From contig NZ_JAODTZ010000003.1 of assembly GCF_025399795.1 (NCBI RefSeq), positions 124,001 to 188,000 on the forward strand: a DNA stretch of 64,000 bases, read 5' to 3'. A program made the translations under genes and the position numbers. The stretch comes from Streptomyces rhizosphaerihabitans. GTDB lineage: Bacteria; Actinomycetota; Actinomycetes; Streptomycetales; Streptomycetaceae. Below the pieces are notes generated by a model, which ran no database searches, was not told where the DNA came from, and worked only from the letters and a program-made list of their open reading frames with translations. Shown piece by piece: positions 25,591 through 34,274 of this stretch; the first letter of the stretch is position 1; each line of letters starts with the position of its first letter.

Positions 25591-27153
25591 ATGCTCAACC
25601 TCGCCGTCATGCTGGAGAACAGCGCCCGCGCCGTGCCCGACCGTACGGCGGTCGTCCTGGGCGACCTGCGGATGACGTACGCGGAGCTGGACACCGCCGC
25701 CCGCCGGGTGGCCGGGCTGCTGCGCTCGCGCGGCATCGAGCCCGGCGACAAGGTGGCCGTGTCCTGCCCCAACCTTCCGTCGTTCCCGGTCGTCTACTAC
25801 GGCATCCTCAAGGCCGGCGCGGTGGTCGTCCCGCTCAACGTGCTTCTGAAGGGCCGTGAGATCGCCTATCACCTCGCGGACTCCGAGGCCAAGGCGTACT
25901 TCTGCTTCGAGGGCACCTCCGAGCTCCCCATCGGCCGGGAGGGCTGGAACGCGTTCGACGGGACGGAGAGCTGCGACCACTTCTTCCTGCTGACCGCGGC
26001 CCCCACCGAGACGTCGCCGATCCCGGGCGCGCGGACCCTGACGTCGGCGCTGGCCGGCCGGAGCGCCGACTTCGAGACGGTCGCCACCGAAGCGGACGAC
26101 ACCGCGGTCATCCTCTACACCTCCGGCACCACCGGCCGGCCCAAGGGCGCCGAACTCACCCACGCCAACCTCGCGCTGAACGTGCTGGCCTGCCACAAGA
26201 TGTTCGGCGAGGCCGAGCAGGACGTCCATCTGATCGCCCTGCCGCTGTTCCACTCCTTCGGCCAGACCGTGCAGATGAACGCGGGGCTCGCCGCTCACGC
26301 GACACTTGTGCTGATGCCGCGCTTCGACGCGGGTTCGGCCCTGGCCCTGATGCGGCGTCACGCCGTCACCTTCTTCGCGGGCGTCCCCACCATGTACGGG
26401 GCACTGCTCGCGGAGGACGTGCCCGAGGCGGAACGGGCGGAGATCGCCGCGAACCTGCGGATCGCCGGCTCCGGGGGTTCGGCGCTGCCGGTCGAGATCC
26501 ACCGCCGCTTCGAGGAGCGCTTCGGGGTCACCGTCCTGGAGGGGTACGGCCTGTCCGAGACCAGTCCGGCGGTGACGTTCACACCCCGTGGCGAGCCGGC
26601 GCGCGCCGGTTCCGTCGGCCGCCCGGTCTGGGGCGTGGAGGTGGACCTGATCGCCGAGGACGGTACGCCGGTGAAGGGTCCGGAGGCCGTCGGCGAGATC
26701 GTCGTACGCGGACACAACGTCATGAAGGGCTACTACGGGCGCCCCGAGGCGACCTCCGAGGTGCTGCGCGATGGCTGGTTCCGTACCGGTGACCTGGCCC
26801 GCCGGGACGCCGACGGATGGCTCTACGTCGTCGACCGCACCAAGGACCTGATCATCCGCGGCGGCTTCAACGTCTACCCGCGGGAGATCGAGGAGGTCCT
26901 GCTCACCCACCCCGCCGTGCGCATGGTGGCGGTCCTCGGCGTGCCGCACGCCACCCACGGCGAGGAGGTCAAGGCCTGTGTGGTCCTCGCCCCGGGCGCC
27001 GAACTCTCCGAGGCGGAGCTGAGCGCGTGGTGCCGGGACCGGATGGCGGGCTACAAGTACCCGCGCCAGGTGGAGTTCCGCGACCAGCTGCCCACCAACG
27101 CCACGGGCAAGATCCTCAAGCGTGAGCTGCGGGGCGTCCCCACGGCTCCCTGA
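25591..27153 (+). CDS. Acyl-CoA synthetase (AMP-dependent, fatty-acid type)
   Basis: A 520-aa ANL enzyme. The P-loop is ILYTSGTTGRPKGAELTH, the A5 region EGYGLSETSP, the hinge GWFRTGDLARRD, and the C-terminal catalytic Lys lies in NATGKILKRELR. The overall sequence resembles long-chain fatty acyl-CoA ligases, but this clade also uses aromatic and branched acids. GGAGAA precedes the ATG. It is the last plus-strand gene before a strong bidirectional terminator, so it closes the tauD operon. Confidence 0.87.
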   Translation: MLNLAVMLENSARAVPDRTAVVLGDLRMTYAELDTAARRVAGLLRSRGIEPGDKVAVSCPNLPSFPVVYYGILKAGAVVVPLNVLLKGREIAYHLADSEAKAYFCFEGTSELPIGREGWNAFDGTESCDHFFLLTAAPTETSPIPGARTLTSALAGRSADFETVATEADDTAVILYTSGTTGRPKGAELTHANLALNVLACHKMFGEAEQDVHLIALPLFHSFGQTVQMNAGLAAHATLVLMPRFDAGSALALMRRHAVTFFAGVPTMYGALLAEDVPEAERAEIAANLRIAGSGGSALPVEIHRRFEERFGVTVLEGYGLSETSPAVTFTPRGEPARAGSVGRPVWGVEVDLIAEDGTPVKGPEAVGEIVVRGHNVMKGYYGRPEATSEVLRDGWFRTGDLARRDADGWLYVVDRTKDLIIRGGFNVYPREIEEVLLTHPAVRMVAVLGVPHATHGEEVKACVVLAPGAELSEAELSAWCRDRMAGYKYPRQVEFRDQLPTNATGKILKRELRGVPTAP

Positions 27154-27185
27154 CCCCGGCCCACCGCATCAGGCCCCCGGACCGG

Positions 27186-27210
27186 CTCCCGGGGGCGCCG
27201 CCCCCGGGAG
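27186..27210. terminator. Strong bidirectional terminator hairpin
   Basis: A perfect 11-bp stem (CTCCCGGGGGC / GCCCCCGGGAG) with a GCC loop lies between convergent genes, the acyl-CoA synthetase and the MHS transporter. Confidence 0.8.
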
Positions 27211-27232
27211 TCCTGCGGCGCGGGCGACGCGC

Positions 27233-28534
27233 CTACCCCTCTCCGACGGCCGCCAGGTCCACGTCCTTGGTCTCCCGGTACCGGAAGAACGACACCGTGC
27301 TGATCAGACAGAGCACCACCACGTACCACGGGTACCAGCCGGCGTGGCCGTGCGCGGCGAGGTACTCGATCAGGTAGGGCGCCGTGCCGCCGAACAGGGC
27401 CACCGTCAGCGCGTACGGCAGTCCGACGCCGCTCGACCGCAGCGACGTCGGGAACATCTCCAGCGTCGCCGACGGTGCCGCCCCCGCGTAGCAGCCGAAC
27501 AGCAGCAGCGCCGCCGTCATCACCGCGCCCAGCCGCACGGCCGAACCCGACAGGAGCCCGAAGAGCAGCGGGGACAGGCAGGCGAACCCGCAGCCGAACA
27601 CCAGCAGCAGCGGACGGCGCCCCCACCGGTCGGCGGCCATGCCGAACAGCGGCAGCGCGGCCATGAACACCACCTGCGCGACGACGGCGGCCTTCAGCGC
27701 GGCGTTCGCCGGTATCCCGTACTGGAGTTGGGCGTACAGCGGCAGATACGAGGCGAAGGTGTAGTAGACGACGGTCGCACCCAGGGTGAAGACGACCACG
27801 CGGGCGGCGGCGCGCGGGTGTGTGCGCAGCACCTGCCGTGCCGGGTGGTGCGACCGCTCCCGCACCGCGTCGAAGACGGGCGTCTCGCGCATCCGGCCGC
27901 GCAGGTACCAGCCGTACAGGGCGAGCAGCGCGCCGAGTGCGAAGGGAACACGCCAGCCCCAGGTTCCCAGCTGGGCAGGGGTGAGCGTGTTGCGCAGGAG
28001 GAGCGCGAGCAGGGTCGCCGCGAGGGTGCCGAGGGTGGTGCTGACGTAGACGGCGCTGGAGTACAGGCCGCGGCGCCCGCCCGGCGCGATCTCGTTCACG
28101 TACGTGCTCATCGCCGCGCCCTCGCCGCCCGCGGACAGCCCCTGGAGTGCCTTGGCGACCACCAGCAGCGCCGGGGCCAGTACGCCGACCGTCCGGTAGG
28201 GCGGGCAGATGGCGATCAGGAGGCTGCCGCCCGCCATCATCAGCAGGGACAGCCGCAGTGCGGTGGTGCGACCGCGGCGGTCGCAGTAGGCACCGATCAG
28301 CGCCCCGCCGAGCGGTCGGAACAGGAACCCGACGGCGAAGACCGACAGGGTCCGCAGGAGGTTCGTGGTCGCGTCGCCCGCCGGATAGAAGTGCGGGCCG
28401 AGCAGCGCGGCGAACGTCACGAACGCGGCCCAGTCGAACCACTCCATGGCATTGCCGATGGAGGCGGCGGCCAACGGCCGCAGCCGGTCCCGCTTCAGGG
28501 ATACGCGACCCGCCTCCGCGACAAGGGTGTTCAC
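27233..28534 (-). CDS. MHS-family MFS transporter (proline/betaine/shikimate type)
   Basis: A 433-aa twelve-segment transporter with metabolite:H+ symporter hallmarks: SIGNAMEWFDWAAFVTFA at the N terminus, RPLGGALIGAYCDRRGRTTA between segments 2 and 3, and QGLSAGGEGAAMSTYVNE. Known MHS members import osmolytes or small organic acids. GTG at 28534 is preceded by GGGAGG and overlaps the stop of the SARP regulator gene by four bases (GTGA), so translation is coupled. It could import a precursor or cue for the nearby cluster. Confidence 0.83.
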   Translation of the reverse strand: MNTLVAEAGRVSLKRDRLRPLAAASIGNAMEWFDWAAFVTFAALLGPHFYPAGDATTNLLRTLSVFAVGFLFRPLGGALIGAYCDRRGRTTALRLSLLMMAGGSLLIAICPPYRTVGVLAPALLVVAKALQGLSAGGEGAAMSTYVNEIAPGGRRGLYSSAVYVSTTLGTLAATLLALLLRNTLTPAQLGTWGWRVPFALGALLALYGWYLRGRMRETPVFDAVRERSHHPARQVLRTHPRAAARVVVFTLGATVVYYTFASYLPLYAQLQYGIPANAALKAAVVAQVVFMAALPLFGMAADRWGRRPLLLVFGCGFACLSPLLFGLLSGSAVRLGAVMTAALLLFGCYAGAAPSATLEMFPTSLRSSGVGLPYALTVALFGGTAPYLIEYLAAHGHAGWYPWYVVVLCLISTVSFFRYRETKDVDLAAVGEG

Positions 28535-31500
28535 GATGCCGTCCTCCCGTTCTGTGGTGGTGTGGCGGGTGTGGTGCCGAGCCGTGCGCGTACGTGGTCG
28601 GCCTCGGCGACGCCGATCTCGGTGAACGCCTCCAGGGCCTGGGTCCAGTACGCTCGCGCCCGCGGGTGGTCGCCGTCGAACGTGGCGACGGTGCCCAGGA
28701 CGTGCTTGGCCCTGGCGATGTTCAGCCGCTGTGCGGTCGGCTGCGACAGGACGAGCGCCAGCTGTGCGCACTCCTTCGCGCGGTGCGGGTCGCCCAGACT
28801 CAGGTAGAGCGGGGCCAGTTCCAGGAGGACCTTGCTGCGGGCGATGTGGTTCACGCCCCCCTCGGCGAGGGAGCGGGCCTCCTCGGCGTGCCCGGCCGCG
28901 TCCTCGCGGCCCAGCAGCCCGTCGGTGACGGCCATGCGGGCCAGCGCGTACGCCTCGCCGGCGACGTAGCCGATCTGCCGGGCGCCGTCGAGCGCCGTGG
29001 CCGCGTAACGGGCCGACTCCGGCAGCGCGTCGAGACCCGTGCTGATGGCCGAGAGGAGGCACAGCGTCTCCACCTCGTAGGTGCGGTCCCCGCATTCCTG
29101 GAAGGAACTCAGCGCCCGCTGCGCCGAGTCGAGCGCGCTCTCGTGCCGGCCGAGGTCCAGGTCGACGAGGGCGAGCCCATACAGCGAGATGCTTCTGTCG
29201 TACGAGGAATCGATGGACTCGGACACCTTCAGCGCCCGCGCGAAACAGGACCGCGCCTCGGCCGGCTCCCCGGTGACCTGGCGCACCAGGCCCAGGTTGC
29301 GCAGGCTGTACGAGCTGATGTGGTGCAGACCGAGGCTGCCCGCGGTGGCCAGCGACGCCGTGAGGCACTCGGTGGCGCGCGCCATGTCTCCCCGCGTCCA
29401 GTGGATGAACCCCAACAGGCCCTGGGTGCTGGCCTCCAGCCGGGGGGACCGGATGGTGGACGCGACGTCGAGCGCCCGCCGCGCGGCCTCCTCCGCCTGC
29501 GCGCCCCGGCCCAGGCTGAGGTGGGCGAGGCTCATGTTGTTGAGCGTGGCCGCGACCTCCTCGGCCATGCCGAGCCGGTCGTGCAGCGCGAGGCTCTTCT
29601 CCTGGTGCGCGATGGCCCGCTCGTAGTCGCCCAGCGTGTTGTGGAGGTTGGCGAGGCTGCGGTGCATGGCCGCGATGCCGCGCTCCTCGTGGAGGGACTC
29701 GGCGGCGGACAGGCCGATGCTGGTCGTCTCGCGCCACTCGGTGCGGTACTTGCCCGTCCAGAAGAAGCCGCGCAGCGCGTCGGCCAGATGCCAGGACAGG
29801 TGGTGCGGGCCGTGCGTGCCGAAGTGGCGCACACAGGCCATCAGATTGCGCCGCTCGGCCAGCAGCCAGGCCGTCGCGTGGCTCTCGTTCGGGAAATGCG
29901 GCGCGTCGAAGGTCGCCTTCGGCCGCTCCGGCTGGGCGAGCCGCACGAATTCCGAGTAGAGGACGTCGGCCGCGGCGCAGGCGCCCGCGAGATACCACTG
30001 GCCGAGCCGCTCCAGGGCCTCGGCCCGCTCCCGGGCGGAGTGCTCGACGAGCGCGCGGCCCTGCGCGTACTCGCGCAGCAGGTCGTGGAACTGGTAGCGG
30101 CCGGGGGCGGGCTGCTGCAACAGGCTCGCCGTCTCCAGGCGGCTCAGGCCGGTCCGTGCCTGCGCCTCGCTGATGTCGGCGAGCACCGACACGGCGGCCG
30201 GTGTGAAGTCGGAGCCGGGGAAGAGCCCGGCCAGGCGGAAGACAGCGCGGTCGTCCGGGGTCAGTGCGTCGTACGACAGAGCGATGGCCGTGGAGACGGC
30301 GGAGGTCGTGTCGCCGTCGACGGAGAGGGCTGCGAGGCGGTTTCCGCGCCGCAGACTCTCCAGGTAGTCCTCGGTCTGCCCGCCGGGGGCGCCGATCAGG
30401 TTGGCCGCGGCGATCCGGAGCGCGAGCGGCAGGTACGAGCACAGGGCGGCCACTTCGCGTACCACTTCGGGCTCGATCGCCACCGCGGCCTGCCGCAGCA
30501 TGCCGGTGACCAGCTCGGCCGACTCCTGCGCGCTGAGCGTGCCGACCCGGATCACCTGGGCGCCGTGCGTGACCGCGAGGGAGCGCAACTGCCGTCTGCT
30601 GGTGATCAGTACGGAACATCCCGCGTCACCGGGGATGAGCGGCAGCACCTGCTCGACGCTGGACGCGTTGTCCAGCACCACCAGCACACTCTTCCCGGTC
30701 AGCTTCGACCGGTAGAGGTTGGCCTGTTCGACCGGGTCGACCGGGATCTGCTCCGCGGGCACGCCGAGGCTGCGCAGGAACTGCGAGAGCACCTGGTCCG
30801 GCGGGAGCGGCGCGTGCGCCCCGCCCTGCTCGTAGCCGCGCAGGTTCACGTACAGCTGTCCGTCCGGGAAGGCGCCCCGCACCCGGCTGCCGAGCCATAC
30901 CGCGAGCGCCGTCTTGCCCACGCCGGGCGGCCCGGACAGGACCACGACGGGGACGCCGGTACGGTCCGGAGCCGGCGGAAGCATCGTCTCGATCCGGCCG
31001 ACGACATCACCCCTGCCCACGAACCCCAGGGCCAGCGGCGGGAGTTGCGCGGGCACCGTGACGGCGCCGAGGCGCGGCCCGTGCGGGGCCGCGAGCGCAG
31101 GGTCCGATTCGAGGATGCCGGCGTGCAGGGCGCGCAGCCTTTCGCCGGGCTCGACGCCGAGTTGCTCGACCAGTTCGCGGCGGGCCTGCTGGTAGATGTC
31201 CAGCGCCTCCGCCTGCCGCCCCGAGCGGTACAGAGCCAGCATCAGCAGGCTCCAGAAGTTCTCCCGCAGGGGGTTGTCCATGGCCGCCGTGCGCAGCTCC
31301 TTCACCAGCTGCGCGTGCCTGCCGAGGTGGAGCTCGGTCTCGAAGTACGCCTCCAGCGCGCCGAGCCGCTCGTCCTCCAGCGCCGGGGACTCGTCACGGC
31401 GTAACGCGTCCGACGGGATGTCCGCGAGCGGCGCGCCCCGCCAGATGCTCAGCGCGTCGGCCAGCAGCCGCGTCCGCTCCTCCGGCGTCTCCGCCTGCTG

Positions 31501-31953
31501 CGCCTGACGCACCAGCCGGCGGAACCGCGTCAGGTCCAACTCCCCGTCGGCCACGTCGATCCGGTAGCCGCCGGCCGCCGTCTCCACCAGGCCGGCGTCA
31601 CCGAGCAGCATCCGCAGCCGTCGTACGTACGTGTGGAGTGCTCCGCGCGGGTTCGACGGCTTGCGCTCGTCCCACAGCCAGTCGGCGAGACGGTCGTTGT
31701 CGACCACCGAACCGGCCCGCAGCAGCAGCGCGGCCAGCAGCACCCGGAGCTTCCCGGAATCAATTACCAGTTCTTTGCCGGCGACGCGTGCGGAGAGTGT
31801 TCCCAATATCCCGAAGTTGTTCCCGATGCCAGGCGCGGCGGCGCCTGGCAATGGGACGAATTCTGTTCGCGCCATGCAGTTCTTGCCATCCCCCGTAAGC
31901 GTGTGCACGGCCTCCCGATGCCGCGCTCCGCGCCATTGCTGGAACGTGTGCAA
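28531..31953 (-). CDS. AfsR/SARP-family transcriptional regulator (wHTH-BTAD-NB-ARC-TPR)
   Basis: A 1140-aa regulator. Residues about 45-140 are the OmpR-like winged helix (LGTLSARVAGKELVIDSGK, then RGALHTYVRRLRMLLGD). About 140-290 is BTAD. An NB-ARC ATPase follows with Walker A VVLSGPPGVGKTALAVW and Walker B SVLVVLDNA. From about residue 650 there are repeated TPR-like helices. Large SARPs of this kind activate antibiotic clusters in Streptomyces. The chosen TTG start at 31953 has GAGGGG five bases upstream; an in-frame ATG at 31875 is the main alternative. It probably controls the neighbouring cluster, though binding sites cannot be proven here. Confidence 0.88.
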   Translation of the reverse strand: MHTFQQWRGARHREAVHTLTGDGKNCMARTEFVPLPGAAAPGIGNNFGILGTLSARVAGKELVIDSGKLRVLLAALLLRAGSVVDNDRLADWLWDERKPSNPRGALHTYVRRLRMLLGDAGLVETAAGGYRIDVADGELDLTRFRRLVRQAQQAETPEERTRLLADALSIWRGAPLADIPSDALRRDESPALEDERLGALEAYFETELHLGRHAQLVKELRTAAMDNPLRENFWSLLMLALYRSGRQAEALDIYQQARRELVEQLGVEPGERLRALHAGILESDPALAAPHGPRLGAVTVPAQLPPLALGFVGRGDVVGRIETMLPPAPDRTGVPVVVLSGPPGVGKTALAVWLGSRVRGAFPDGQLYVNLRGYEQGGAHAPLPPDQVLSQFLRSLGVPAEQIPVDPVEQANLYRSKLTGKSVLVVLDNASSVEQVLPLIPGDAGCSVLITSRRQLRSLAVTHGAQVIRVGTLSAQESAELVTGMLRQAAVAIEPEVVREVAALCSYLPLALRIAAANLIGAPGGQTEDYLESLRRGNRLAALSVDGDTTSAVSTAIALSYDALTPDDRAVFRLAGLFPGSDFTPAAVSVLADISEAQARTGLSRLETASLLQQPAPGRYQFHDLLREYAQGRALVEHSARERAEALERLGQWYLAGACAAADVLYSEFVRLAQPERPKATFDAPHFPNESHATAWLLAERRNLMACVRHFGTHGPHHLSWHLADALRGFFWTGKYRTEWRETTSIGLSAAESLHEERGIAAMHRSLANLHNTLGDYERAIAHQEKSLALHDRLGMAEEVAATLNNMSLAHLSLGRGAQAEEAARRALDVASTIRSPRLEASTQGLLGFIHWTRGDMARATECLTASLATAGSLGLHHISSYSLRNLGLVRQVTGEPAEARSCFARALKVSESIDSSYDRSISLYGLALVDLDLGRHESALDSAQRALSSFQECGDRTYEVETLCLLSAISTGLDALPESARYAATALDGARQIGYVAGEAYALARMAVTDGLLGREDAAGHAEEARSLAEGGVNHIARSKVLLELAPLYLSLGDPHRAKECAQLALVLSQPTAQRLNIARAKHVLGTVATFDGDHPRARAYWTQALEAFTEIGVAEADHVRARLGTTPATPPQNGRTAS

Positions 31954-32295
31954 GGGGACCCCTCAGCCGTGCGGTTGCCACCATAAACGACACCGGAGGC
32001 GGCCCGGGAGTTCCACCTTGTTCGATTTCTCACACGGCGGGTCCGGGCCGCTCACGGTCCGCACCCGCCGAGGTGAGGGCTGCGGGAGCGGTTCCGGATA
32101 CCTGGCGGAGGGCGACCCTCCAGGTCCCGGTGTGCACCTGTGACGGTTCGGTGCGGAATTCCTCACACGATGTTCCACGGCTGTTCGATGGCGAGGGAAT
32201 TCCCTGCCATGACGGTCGTTTCGCGGGAGTGATGGGCTTGTAACGAGTTCCCGACCGCTTCGAAGTCTCCGGATTCCCGGCACGGACAGGTGCGC
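31954..32295. promoter_or_regulatory. SARP upstream region with two GGAATTCC palindromes
   Basis: A 340-bp non-coding stretch upstream of the SARP start. It holds two EcoRI-like palindromes, GGAATTCC (32155-32162) and GGGAATTCCC (32195-32204), with centres 41 bp apart, close to four helical turns. The tract around them is less GC-rich than its surroundings. They are plausible operators for the SARP gene; no known motif was recognised. Confidence 0.35.
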
Positions 32296-32637
32296 TCACG
32301 CAGTGCCCGTGAACCGGGAAATCGCCGCCGTCAGCGGATCCGAGAAGGACACCTCGTCAAGGCGGTAAGAAGGGCGCCGGCTGCGCAGCGCCTGGAGGAA
32401 ATCGCTTTCTGCGTCCGGACCTCCGGCTTCGGCCGACGAAGACGCGAGGGGTTCGCGGGACGACGGGACCGCGCCGTCGGCGGCAGACAGGTGAGGGACT
32501 CCGCCGCCGGGCTCCGGGACGGGCGGCAGCGGGGTGTGGCCGTGCGCCTCGGTCTTGGAGCAGCCGCCCGACGCCGCGCCCACGTGCGCTCTCGGCCGCG
32601 CGTGCCAGAGAGCGGCCCTGCCGGTTGCATGACGCAT
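32296..32637 (-). CDS. Small protein of unknown function (113 aa)
   Basis: The ATG at 32637 has a near-perfect GAAGGAG six bases upstream, which makes this short gene credible. An in-frame GTG lies one codon earlier. The protein begins MRHATGRAALWHARPR, has a single Cys near residue 26, a Gly/Pro/Ser-rich middle, and a more ordered C terminus with SDFLQALRSRRPSYRLDEV. No signal peptide, transmembrane segment or known domain is seen. It lies 61 bases downstream of the alpha/beta hydrolase and may share its transcript. A peptide-precursor role cannot be excluded, but no modifying enzymes are adjacent. Confidence 0.5.
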   Translation of the reverse strand: MRHATGRAALWHARPRAHVGAASGGCSKTEAHGHTPLPPVPEPGGGVPHLSAADGAVPSSREPLASSSAEAGGPDAESDFLQALRSRRPSYRLDEVSFSDPLTAAISRFTGTA

Positions 32638-32698
32638 CACAGTCTCCTTCGTACGCGATTCGTGTCCGACGGCCGTGCCGGGGAGCGGGATCCGGCAG

Positions 32699-33559
32699 TC
32701 AGGTCCGGCGCAGGTGGTCGACGACCAGCGACCTGATGGTCGACGACCAGTGCGGCGGGAAGATGTGGCCCATGCCGGCGATCCGCCACAGGCGCGCGCG
32801 ACGGATCACCCGGTGCAGTTCCTCGCCGTGTTCCAGCGGAAGGACCGGGTCCTGCTCGCCGTGCACGACAAGGGTCGGCACGTCGAGGGCGGCGATCCGA
32901 CCGGTCAGCGGGGGCGTGCGGTCCAGGGCCGCCGTGTGACGCCAGGAGGTGTCGGGCTCATGGCCGCGGGCCATCACGCGCCGGACCAGGTCCACCCAGT
33001 AGGCCTGGTCGAACGGCACGGCGGCCCCCACCAGCACCCGCCAGCCGTCGACCGCCGCGGCCAGGCACTCCTCGGGCCCCCGCGGCGGGCAGGCGGTGAG
33101 CCGCGCGGCCCGCTCCAGCATCGGCGGGCGCGGACCGGGCAGCCCGGTGCGCGGCGGCAGCCGCACATCGCCGTTCGCGTCCGGGGAACTGGACAACAGC
33201 ACCAGCGACCGGACGAGTTCGGGCCGGTCGAGCGCGAGCAGCTGGGCCACCATGCCGCCGACGGACTGGCCCACCACATGCGCCGAGCCCAGCCCGAGCC
33301 CGACGATCACGTCAGCGGCGTCCGCGGCCAGCGTCGACAGGTCGTACTCGCCGTCGGACTTCCCCGATCTGCCGGTGTCCCGGTGGTCGTAGCGCACCAC
33401 GAAGTACCCGTCCGCGGCGATCAGCCGGCACAGTTCGTCCGGCCACACGATGCCCGGCGCCGTGCCGCCCATCACCAGCAGCACCGCCGGATCGCGGCGG
33501 CTGCCGAACGTCTCCGTCCACAGTCGCAGGCCGTCCTGCGTCGCGATTGGCCTCTCCAT
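32699..33559 (-). CDS. Alpha/beta hydrolase (RdmC-like)
   Basis: A 286-aa alpha/beta-hydrolase. The nucleophile elbow is VVGQSVGGMVAQ, the acid lies in HGEQDPVLP and the His in IAGMGHIFP. The N-terminal LRLWTETFG, LLVMGG and VVRYDHRDTGRS segments strongly resemble RdmC-type esterases from anthracycline clusters. Ester or lactone hydrolysis of a cluster intermediate is plausible. It is divergent from the isochorismatase-like gene across 64 bp, so both promoters must lie there. Confidence 0.85.
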   Translation of the reverse strand: MERPIATQDGLRLWTETFGSRRDPAVLLVMGGTAPGIVWPDELCRLIAADGYFVVRYDHRDTGRSGKSDGEYDLSTLAADAADVIVGLGLGSAHVVGQSVGGMVAQLLALDRPELVRSLVLLSSSPDANGDVRLPPRTGLPGPRPPMLERAARLTACPPRGPEECLAAAVDGWRVLVGAAVPFDQAYWVDLVRRVMARGHEPDTSWRHTAALDRTPPLTGRIAALDVPTLVVHGEQDPVLPLEHGEELHRVIRRARLWRIAGMGHIFPPHWSSTIRSLVVDHLRRT

Positions 33560-33623
33560 CGGGCTCTGTTTTCCCCTTGGTAGGGTGCGGTGGACCGCTG
33601 ATCATCCGTCCTGGGGGAACTGA

Positions 33624-34157
33624 ATGACCCGCGCACGCACGGCACTTGTCCTGGTTGATCTGCAACGGTGGATCGTCGACATGCCGTGGCAGCCGGCCGA
33701 CGGCGATGCCGTGAGCGAGGCCTGTGGAAGGCTGCGCGAGCACTTCGCGAGCACCGGCTCCTCGACCGTCGTCCTGGTCCGGTACGTACGAGCCGACGGC
33801 GCCGACGGCGGCGTCGACGCCGCCCCCAATCAGTTGGTTCCCGGTCTTGAACCGCGTACCGGTGAAAGCCTGGTGACCAAGCACGGCCTCGACGCCTTCG
33901 AGGGCACCGACCTCCACGACCGCCTGTGCCGCGAAGGCGTCACCCAGGTCGTGATCGCCGGTCTGTCCACCGCGCACGGCGTCGCCGCCACCGCCGCGAC
34001 GGCGCTGCGCCTGGGCTACGACGTGGTCGTCGTCTCCGACGCCACCGCCAGTGTGGACGCGGCGCAGCACCGCGAGGCGCTCGACCGGCTCATCGCGCTC
34101 GGCGCGCGCACCGGCCTGGTCTCGGACTTCGCGGCCGCCGAGGTCGGCGGGAACTGA
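33624..34157 (+). CDS. Isochorismatase-like hydrolase
   Basis: A 177-aa cysteine-hydrolase-fold protein with the Asp of VLVDLQRW near the N terminus and the Lys of VTKHGLDAF. Where nicotinamidase-like members carry the catalytic Cys, the sequence reads GLSTAHGVAATA, with Gly at that position. True isochorismatases (EntB, PhzD) also have Gly there and hydrolyse a vinyl ether without a Cys. The protein could thus be a vinyl-ether or other non-Cys hydrolase. No other siderophore or phenazine genes are present, so the substrate is open. Confidence 0.78.
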   Translation: MTRARTALVLVDLQRWIVDMPWQPADGDAVSEACGRLREHFASTGSSTVVLVRYVRADGADGGVDAAPNQLVPGLEPRTGESLVTKHGLDAFEGTDLHDRLCREGVTQVVIAGLSTAHGVAATAATALRLGYDVVVVSDATASVDAAQHREALDRLIALGARTGLVSDFAAAEVGGN

Positions 34158-34163
34158 CCTCGT

Positions 34164-34201
34164 GGCCGCGAAGGTGCCGGCGGGAGCCGGCCTTCGCGGC
34201 C
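34164..34201. terminator. Bidirectional hairpin between convergent genes
   Basis: Perfect 11-bp arms GGCCGCGAAGG (34164-34174) and CCTTCGCGGCC (34191-34201) lie between the isochorismatase-like gene and the PPOX gene, right for both transcripts. Confidence 0.7.
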
Positions 34202-34219
34202 CGGCGGGTCACCGTGGGC

Positions 34220-34274
34220 CGGCCTCAGGCCGACCGGTTCACTGGTGCGGCCTCAGGCCCCCGGTTCACTGGTG
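34220..34274. repeat. Duplicated 27-28 bp unit at the 3' end of the PPOX gene
   Basis: GGCCTCAGGCC followed by CCGGTTCACTGGTG occurs twice (from about 34220 and 34248). The second copy contains the last codons and stop of the PPOX gene (His-Gln-stop on the minus strand), so the first is a duplicated gene end just past the stop. Confidence 0.65.

Noticed and set aside
33624..34157. Siderophore or phenazine cluster
   Set aside because: Only one isochorismatase-like gene is present; no isochorismate synthase, NRPS or phenazine enzymes are nearby.
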